This document shows, in pieces, positions 59,434 to 64,000 of a DNA stretch of 64,000 nt (its first letter is position 1; each line of letters opens with the position of its first letter). The translations under genes and the position numbers were made by a program. The stretch spans positions 145,634 through 209,633 of the forward strand of contig CAJTUB010000007.1 in assembly GCA_910579465.1 (NCBI GenBank), written 5' to 3'. The notes under the pieces are model-generated. The model ran no database searches, was not told the DNA's origin, and saw only the letters and a list, made by a program, of their open reading frames with translations. Source of the stretch: an uncultured Lachnospiraceae bacterium. GTDB taxonomy: Bacteria; Bacillota; Clostridia; Lachnospirales; Lachnospiraceae.

Positions 59434-60231
59434 TTACTGTGTCCGCAGCTTGTACTCCAGACGGATTTTGTCGGCAATCAGTGCCACAAACTCCGAATTG
59501 GTCGGTTTTCCCTTTCCCCCGGCTACCGTATAGCCGAACAGCGCGTCTATCGTATCGGTCTTTCCTCTGCTCCATGCCACCTCAATCGCGTGCCGGATTG
59601 CACGCTCCACCCGGCTCGGCGTCGTCTTGTGGCGTTTTGCAATAGAAGGGTAAAGCATTTTTGTAATCGAATTTAACATTTCGGAATTGTCCACTGACAT
59701 CATAATGGCATCACGCAAATACTGATATCCTTTAATATGCGCCGGAACACCGATTTCATGTATGATATCCGTCACATCCATTTCCAGATGATTGACATTC
59801 TGGATTTTGACATCTTGTCCGAGCAGACGGTTGTGCTCCAGGTTACAGATGCTGCTGATTCCCATGACCTGATGAATCCTCTGCATAATAACCGCACTGT
59901 CAAACGGCTTCATAATGTAATAGCTTGCGCCAAGCGCAAATACACTCTCCGTTACACGTTCCTGACCGATTGCGGTCACTACAATCACATGAGGCTGCTT
60001 CAGTTCCGTATCCTTGCGTATCTGCTCCAGTACACCGATTCCGTCCAGTTTCGGCATAATAATGTCAAGCAGCACTACATCAGGCTGCAATTCCTTAATT
60101 TTTTTGACAGCCTCGATGCCATCCTCCGCTTTTCCGACATGCTCTACCGCGGAATCATTCTTCAAAAGTTCATCATAAAGTTCCAAGATCCGAACATTGT
60201 CATCTACTGTAAGAACACGAATCTTTTCCAT
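59434..60231 (-). CDS. spo0A: Sporulation master regulator Spo0A
   Basis: Spo0A starts sporulation when phosphorylated. The 265-residue protein has a receiver domain with the acid pair Asp10/Asp11, phosphate site Asp56 (V-V-L-L-D-I-I-M-P), Thr86 and Lys108, a short linker and the DNA-binding domain with H-E-I-G-V-P-A-H-I-K-G-Y and S-R-V-E-R-A-I-R-H-A-I-E-V-A-W-S-R-G (recognition helix). All key residues are kept, so it should be active. Its binding site is visible upstream of spoIIGA in this window. Convergent or paired control genes (spoIVB) usually upstream are not seen here. Confidence 0.98.
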   Translation of the reverse strand: MEKIRVLTVDDNVRILELYDELLKNDSAVEHVGKAEDGIEAVKKIKELQPDVVLLDIIMPKLDGIGVLEQIRKDTELKQPHVIVVTAIGQERVTESVFALGASYYIMKPFDSAVIMQRIHQVMGISSICNLEHNRLLGQDVKIQNVNHLEMDVTDIIHEIGVPAHIKGYQYLRDAIMMSVDNSEMLNSITKMLYPSIAKRHKTTPSRVERAIRHAIEVAWSRGKTDTIDALFGYTVAGGKGKPTNSEFVALIADKIRLEYKLRTQ

Positions 60232-60272
60232 TTTCTCTTCTTCTTTTCCTTTCTCCTGATTTTTACTTTTTT

Positions 60273-60287
60273 TGTAAATATTTTACA
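60273..60287 (-). promoter_or_regulatory. Palindrome downstream of the spo0A -10 box
   Basis: TGTAAA-TAT-TTTACA, a perfect 6-3-6 palindrome preceded by six T (on the plus strand), placed at about +1 to +14 of the spo0A transcript. Confidence 0.65.
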
Positions 60288-60293
60288 TTCCTC

Positions 60294-60321
60294 ATTATAG
60301 CATCTTTTTCATTTTTTGCAA
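60294..60321 (-). promoter_or_regulatory. Promoter of spo0A
   Basis: TTGCAA (60316-60321) and TATAAT (60294-60299), 16 bp apart on the minus strand, with an extended -10 TG. Two twin palindromes flank it. Confidence 0.75.
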
Positions 60322-60330
60322 GAGGTTTTT

Positions 60331-60345
60331 TGTAAATTTTTTACA
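60331..60345 (-). promoter_or_regulatory. Palindrome upstream of the spo0A -35 box
   Basis: TGTAAA-TTT-TTTACA, nearly the same 20-bp block as the downstream palindrome, 58 bp centre to centre. The pair suggests a dimeric regulator that may loop the promoter. Confidence 0.65.
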
Positions 60346-60390
60346 GACATGGAAAAATAGGAGAAAAAATTATCTTTTCTGCCGGGAATG

Positions 60391-60703
60391 TCAGCCGTTT
60401 TTCCTCTTCTGGTAATACCAGAAGCTTTCCTCCCTGCCGACACATTGAAAGCCTGCTTTCTCCAGCACACGACGGCTTCTTTCGTTTTTCAACAAAGTAT
60501 CTGCGTTGACTGCCTCCATTCCCGGTACCTCAAACGCATAATCGACGGCAAGCCGCTCTGCTATCGTCCCATAGCCCTTCCCCTTCTGCCTGTCGTTCTG
60601 CATTGCAAAAAACAGCCGGGTCATTCTCAAAATCCCTGAAAAACCTGTGACACAATTCCCTCGTCATACTACAGAGCGTGATTTCATCCATAATTATTTT
60701 CAT
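60391..60703 (-). pseudogene. Decayed GNAT acetyltransferase
   Basis: The open C-terminal part (60391-60630) reads G-K-G-Y-G-T-I-A-E-R-L-A and N-E-R-S-R-R-V-L-E-K-A-G-F, the acetyl-CoA site and end of a GNAT enzyme. Just upstream, in another frame, an ATG at 60703 with AGGAGG before it encodes a normal GNAT N-terminus (M-D-E-I-T-L-C-S-M-T-R-E-L-C). The middle of about 60 residues is missing and the frames do not join, so an internal deletion has broken the gene. Confidence 0.75.
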
Positions 60704-60860
60704 TTGCCTCCTGTGTTAAACACTAACTGACCTAATTATACCACTTTAACCGCAAAAAAGCTCGAAAATACCTTGATTTTCAGAACTGCAGCTTTTCTTT
60801 TCAAAGCGGCGCGATACCTGTAATACAGAAATACTTCGTGGAGGATTCCGAAAAAAATGG

Positions 60861-60888
60861 TACAATAAGAATTACAAAAGCGCTTTTG
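60861..60888 (+). promoter_or_regulatory. -10 box and palindromic operator of the XRE gene
   Basis: TACAAT at 60861-60866 is the likely -10; the 14-bp palindrome CAAAAGCGCTTTTG at 60875-60888 sits over the transcription start, a fitting autorepression site. The -35 is weak. Confidence 0.5.
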
Positions 60889-60913
60889 AATACTATTTTG
60901 GAGGTATTGTATT

Positions 60914-62041
60914 ATGTCAACTATATCTATCGGCACTACAATCAAGCGGCTCCGCCGTGAAAAAGATATTACCCAGGAACAGCTTGCCGAATATTTAGGG
61001 ATTACCTCGCGTGCCGTGTCGCAATGGGAATGCGGCAGGACCGCCCCGGATATTTCACAGCTCCCGGTACTCGCCAATCTTTTCGAGGTCAGTGCGGATG
61101 TACTTCTGGGAATCGACATTACGCAAAAGGAGCTGCGTATTTCAGAGCTGATAAAAATGGCGGAAAAGGAGCAGTTCTCCGGGTATTATGCCGAAGGCGC
61201 CGTTATTTTGCGGGAGGCCCTGCGAGAATTCCCGAACAGTCATAAAATCATGGCGGCGCTGATGTCCTGCAGCTTCCGTGAAGCCGACGAGGAGGAAAAC
61301 AAGGACAGGCAGACGCAACTGAGACAGGAGGTCATTTCTCTCGGAGAGCGGATTCTTTCGGATTCTACCGACGATGAGGTGCGGTATTCTGCAATCCAGC
61401 ATTTGTGCTACACCTATTCCAGAACCGGAGAAAAGGAAAAGGCTGCCGCCCTTGCGAAAAAAATGCCGGAGCGCTTCCTTTCCGCACAAACGCTTTTAGC
61501 CACCATTTATACCGGAACCGAGCGTTTCCGGCTGTTACAGAACGAACTGCTTCTGACAGTCTCTTCAAATCTGTACTCTGAGATGTGCTTTAACAACCGA
61601 CGGCTGGAAAACGGCTGCACCCCTTACACAAATCAGGAATATCTCGAAATCCTGAAAAAATATCTTGCCATTCTGGATATTGTTTTTGAAGACCGGAACT
61701 ATGGCTTTTGCACGCAGCTTGTCGGCAGGACACAGCTGAGCATGGCATGGTGCTATATGCAGGAAAAGCAGTATACTACGGCAGTTTCCTGCCTGCAGGA
61801 AGCGCAAAAGCTTTCCATCTGGTGGGATACCGCCTACGACCCGGCAAAGACCTATACCTGTCTTTTGTTCCGCGGCATGGAGTTCGGGGGAGTCCGTTAC
61901 AATGACCCGGAGAATGAATGCCAGTACCAGTTAAATGAAATGAACCAGCCGGTATTTGACCCTGTACGGGATACGGCAGAGTTTACTGCGGTTGTCGAGG
62001 CATTGAAGCCCTACGCGGGGATGAGGGAACATGAAAAATAG
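60914..62041 (+). CDS. XRE-family transcriptional regulator with helical repeat domain
   Basis: The only plus-strand gene. A 375-residue protein with an N-terminal HTH (I-K-R-L-R-R-E-K-D-I-T-Q-E-Q-L-A-E-Y-L and S-R-A-V-S-Q-W-E) and a 290-residue C-terminal helical region that looks like tetratricopeptide-type repeats (Y-A-E-G-A-V-I-L-R-E-A-L; A-V-S-C-L-Q-E-A-Q-K-L). Such proteins often sense peptides or cell state. The ATG has GGAGG 8 bases before it. Target genes unknown; it may control itself through the palindrome in its promoter. Confidence 0.85.
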   Translation: MSTISIGTTIKRLRREKDITQEQLAEYLGITSRAVSQWECGRTAPDISQLPVLANLFEVSADVLLGIDITQKELRISELIKMAEKEQFSGYYAEGAVILREALREFPNSHKIMAALMSCSFREADEEENKDRQTQLRQEVISLGERILSDSTDDEVRYSAIQHLCYTYSRTGEKEKAAALAKKMPERFLSAQTLLATIYTGTERFRLLQNELLLTVSSNLYSEMCFNNRRLENGCTPYTNQEYLEILKKYLAILDIVFEDRNYGFCTQLVGRTQLSMAWCYMQEKQYTTAVSCLQEAQKLSIWWDTAYDPAKTYTCLLFRGMEFGGVRYNDPENECQYQLNEMNQPVFDPVRDTAEFTAVVEALKPYAGMREHEK

Positions 62042-62112
62042 AATTTGAGACCGGAACTAAATGTTCTTGAACCCAGCTTCGCTGAAAACACCGATATCAG
62101 CAAAACAAATGA

Positions 62113-62137
62113 GGCTGTCGCGCTCCGTGCGACAGCC
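62113..62137. terminator. Bidirectional terminator between convergent genes
   Basis: GGCTGTCGC and GCGACAGCC form a perfect 9-bp stem with a 7-base loop, midway between the XRE gene end (62041) and the lipoprotein gene end (62154). T-runs on both sides are short, so efficiency is uncertain. Confidence 0.65.
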
Positions 62138-62153
62138 CTGTTGCCTGTAATAC

Positions 62154-63560
62154 TCAATCAAAGGATTTTACCTCTTCTAATTTCCGTTCATATCCTGTCA
62201 CCGTGTCAGAGCCGCTGACCTGATTATACTCAACCGTATAAATCTCCATCCTCCCGTCCCTTATCCTTGCCGTACGCTTTTCCCAATATTTCACGTCAGG
62301 TTCCCCTGCCTCCGTAACCGGCCATTTCTGTGTCAGAATGCCATCCTTCAGCTGCAGGAGCCCGCCTCCGGCAGAAAGAAGCCCGGTGTATTCTGTTTCC
62401 GTACAATACAAAATACAGGCTTCCGTTCCTGTTTGCAGGAATGCTGTCTGCGCACTGTCGCCCGGATATAGGCCGCACTGCAGGAATTTACCTTCTTCAT
62501 TCAGGCTTCCGATACACAAAGACTGAAATCCTGCCTGATGTGCTTCGCCAAATTTTTTAATTGCAAAATAAATTTCCTCTTCCAAGGCAATGTATCCGGT
62601 TACCACCGCACCGGCATAACCGGTACTGAAATAGAGCGGTTCCGGCAGTTCCCCTTCCTTTTCCGCGCGGAAAACCTCCCGGATTAACTCCGGACCGGAC
62701 AGCCCGTCTCCTGCCTCATATGGCACATAGTCCTTCAACCAATCGGAAACCGGGAGTCCCTGTTCCTTTTCCCAATGATATGCCGCAACATAACTTGTAT
62801 AAGTGTCCCAGCCCTTTAACTCAGGCTCCTGTACCAGTTTGTCAAAGCTACCGCTCTCCTGCTTCCGTCCATAAAGCTCCAAGGTGCCGTCGGTCAGGAG
62901 TACCGGTTTACGATTCTTCCAATAGGTATATACATCTTCCTTCTCTGCCTTACCGTAAACCCTGATAGCACTTCCGTCCCCAGCAAAGCAATACCATTTC
63001 ATGCCATATTCCTCCCAGCCCGCAAACTGCTCCCGGTACACGATACCGGCAAAGGTCTCCTCTCCCGCGCCATATATCCCTATCTGTGAGACACCATACT
63101 CCGTAAGCGCCGTCTTATGAAGCTCCCCGCCTCTTTGCTCCATCGCAAGCAGATATACGCAGTCCTGCGTCTTCATGCTGATATCCGCAACGGAACCGGC
63201 TTTATCAGCCTTTGCATATTCCGGCACCAGCAGTACAAAAGCCTCCTTCTCCGTCCGCTTTAAAAGGAATCCGTCCCACTCCGTCTGTTCTAACTGTAAC
63301 GAAGCGCAGGCTTCGGCACAGAGTTCCTTCTCCGTCATGGCGGAAAAGTCCCCCTCCTTCCCTGCCGGCACGGTTGCCTCTGGCGGCGGGGTTACTGTCT
63401 CTTTCGTTGGCTCCGGCGTAGACAGCGGGTTTCCCGTACCATCCGGCAGGACCGGCGTCCCCCCGGTATTGGCTCCCTTTCCTTCCTGACAGGCACAGAA
63501 CACACCTGCCAAAAGACAGAAAATGACAATATGTCTCCCTTTCTTTCGTATCTTTCCCAT
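62154..63560 (-). CDS. Lipoprotein of unknown function
   Basis: A 468-residue exported protein. The signal peptide ends in F-C-A-C (lipobox near Cys24), followed by a Gly/Thr/Pro linker (about 28-70) and a large domain with many aromatic residues and beta-type stretches. I do not recognise the family. Lipid-anchored, outside the membrane. The ATG is preceded by a promoter at 63702-63729. It is not in an operon with a recognisable gene. Confidence 0.78.
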   Translation of the reverse strand: MGKIRKKGRHIVIFCLLAGVFCACQEGKGANTGGTPVLPDGTGNPLSTPEPTKETVTPPPEATVPAGKEGDFSAMTEKELCAEACASLQLEQTEWDGFLLKRTEKEAFVLLVPEYAKADKAGSVADISMKTQDCVYLLAMEQRGGELHKTALTEYGVSQIGIYGAGEETFAGIVYREQFAGWEEYGMKWYCFAGDGSAIRVYGKAEKEDVYTYWKNRKPVLLTDGTLELYGRKQESGSFDKLVQEPELKGWDTYTSYVAAYHWEKEQGLPVSDWLKDYVPYEAGDGLSGPELIREVFRAEKEGELPEPLYFSTGYAGAVVTGYIALEEEIYFAIKKFGEAHQAGFQSLCIGSLNEEGKFLQCGLYPGDSAQTAFLQTGTEACILYCTETEYTGLLSAGGGLLQLKDGILTQKWPVTEAGEPDVKYWEKRTARIRDGRMEIYTVEYNQVSGSDTVTGYERKLEEVKSFD

Positions 63561-63701
63561 TTACATTCCTCCTGGTATTCACTCTTTCAATAGCAGTCTG
63601 TCCTACTCCGATTTTGTCCTGTTTTACATTGTAACATAAATCTCCCTCATCCCCGCCTTTTTCATAATAGTTTCCCTTCCGGTAAGCATTCGGATACCCT
63701 T

Positions 63702-63729
63702 ATATTATCATATACTTATAGTATGTCAA
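63702..63729 (-). promoter_or_regulatory. Promoter of the 62154 lipoprotein gene
   Basis: A consensus TTGACA (63724-63729) and TAATAT (63702-63707), 16 bp apart on the minus strand. The spacer contains the small palindrome TACTATAAGTA, a possible operator. The leader is long (about 135 bases). Confidence 0.75.
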
Positions 63730-63796
63730 GGAAAAAATCTTAAGCTTTCACAGCCTTGCGGAATTTTTCCGGGTTATTCAAAAACTGCGGAAAGCC

Positions 63797-63942
63797 GAGA
63801 CCGGAACGCAGCCGTGGAATCTCCCTTTCGGGCGCTTCCTCGCCTGCACCGGCTTTCGCCCGGATTCCCTCTATCTCTGAGACCGGAACGCAGGCGAGGA
63901 ACCTCCCCTTCGGGTTCGCTTCCTCGCCTGCACCGGCTTTCG
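63797..63942. repeat. Two direct copies of an 82-bp-period GC-rich unit
   Basis: A 64-66 bp block starting GAGACCGGAACGCAG and ending GCACCGGCTTTCGCC occurs at 63797 and again at 63879. Inside each block CGGAAC/CTTCGGG and GCGAGGAA/TTCCTCGC-like parts can pair into stems. The rest of the 63561-63796 gap holds only the promoter noted above. No gene is supported here. Confidence 0.7.
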
Positions 63943-63967
63943 CCGGTTTTACCCTGCACGAAGAGTC

Positions 63968-64000
63968 CGCCGCCCTGGAAAGCGGGCTTTCCGGGCGGCG
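63968..64000. other. Strong GC-rich hairpin at the right edge
   Basis: CGCCGCCC with GGGCGGCG and GGAAAG with CTTTCC form a 14-bp stem with a single bulged base and a CGGG loop, ending at the last base of the window. It may belong to a gene or terminator outside. Confidence 0.5.

Noticed and set aside
63774..63959. A 61-codon frame over the right-edge repeats
   Set aside because: Frame created by the repeated GC-rich unit; Arg/Gly/Ser-rich with no start signal.
1..64000. tRNA, rRNA, insertion sequence or prophage genes
   Set aside because: No cloverleaf-like segment, rRNA motif, DDE transposase, integrase or phage structural gene was recognised by eye; the Rpn-like gene is the only mobile-type candidate.

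Overview
The window reads as a chromosomal segment of a spore-forming, low- to mid-GC Firmicute, most likely a clostridium of the Lachnospiraceae type. This is inferred from the ftsZ-spoIIGA-sigE-sigG neighbourhood, spo0A, the nusA-ylxR-ylxQ-infB operon order, strong AGGAGG ribosome binding sites, many Thr/Pro-linker lipoproteins and an Rpn-type nuclease. All genes but one (an XRE regulator at 60.9-62.0 kb) lie on the minus strand, so the window runs from 3' to 5' of transcription. No rRNA, tRNA, CRISPR array, prophage or insertion sequence was seen.

Layout in window coordinates. 0-5.6 kb: rimP-nusA-rnpM(ylxR)-ylxQ-infB-rbfA, with a clear promoter and a leader hairpin; infB carries a 60-bp tandem repeat array. 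5.7-11.0 kb: a GH43 lipoprotein, an aconitase-family hydratase, a small membrane protein and an orphan cheX. 11.2-20.5 kb: a ten-gene Mrp/Mbh-like cation/proton antiporter operon (E, F, G, DUF4040, B, C, D and three further D-like subunits) with no hydrogenase or dehydrogenase genes. 20.5-22.4 kb: a metallophosphoesterase and a DUF4474 protein. 22.4-38.6 kb: sigG, sigE, spoIIGA, an unknown protein with a GGADGPTAI motif, ftsZ, then a reduced division and cell wall cluster (ftsQ, murA, ftsW, murD, spoVD-like, ftsI-like, ftsL-like, rsmH, mraZ). This cluster has no mraY, murG or ftsA, and murE lies elsewhere. 38.8-42.2 kb: an Rpn-like nuclease, a DUF6273 lipoprotein and an Lgt-family protein. 42.2-57.8 kb: ychF, then a housekeeping run murE-priA-def-fmt-yugP-rsmB-rlmN-prpC-prkC-rsgA-rpe-PilZ-thiN. 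57.9-60.2 kb: glgA and spo0A. 60.4-64 kb: a decayed GNAT gene, the XRE regulator, a lipoprotein and a short GC-rich direct repeat at the edge.

The genes connect around growth, envelope building and sporulation. Spo0A (59.4-60.2 kb) probably drives the spoIIGA-sigE promoter (25.0 kb), which has a matching 0A box and an unusually long spacer. SpoIIGA would then process pro-SigE. SigG is probably held silent at the RNA level by a long stem that buries its ribosome binding site and start codon. MraZ boxes sit in the mraZ promoter, and PrkC/PrpC would tune the cell wall programme.

The items most worth a second look are the sigG leader stem, the antiporter operon without a redox module, the apparent start-codon defect of spoIIGA, the twin palindromes flanking the spo0A promoter, and three stacked hairpins between rsmH and ftsL.
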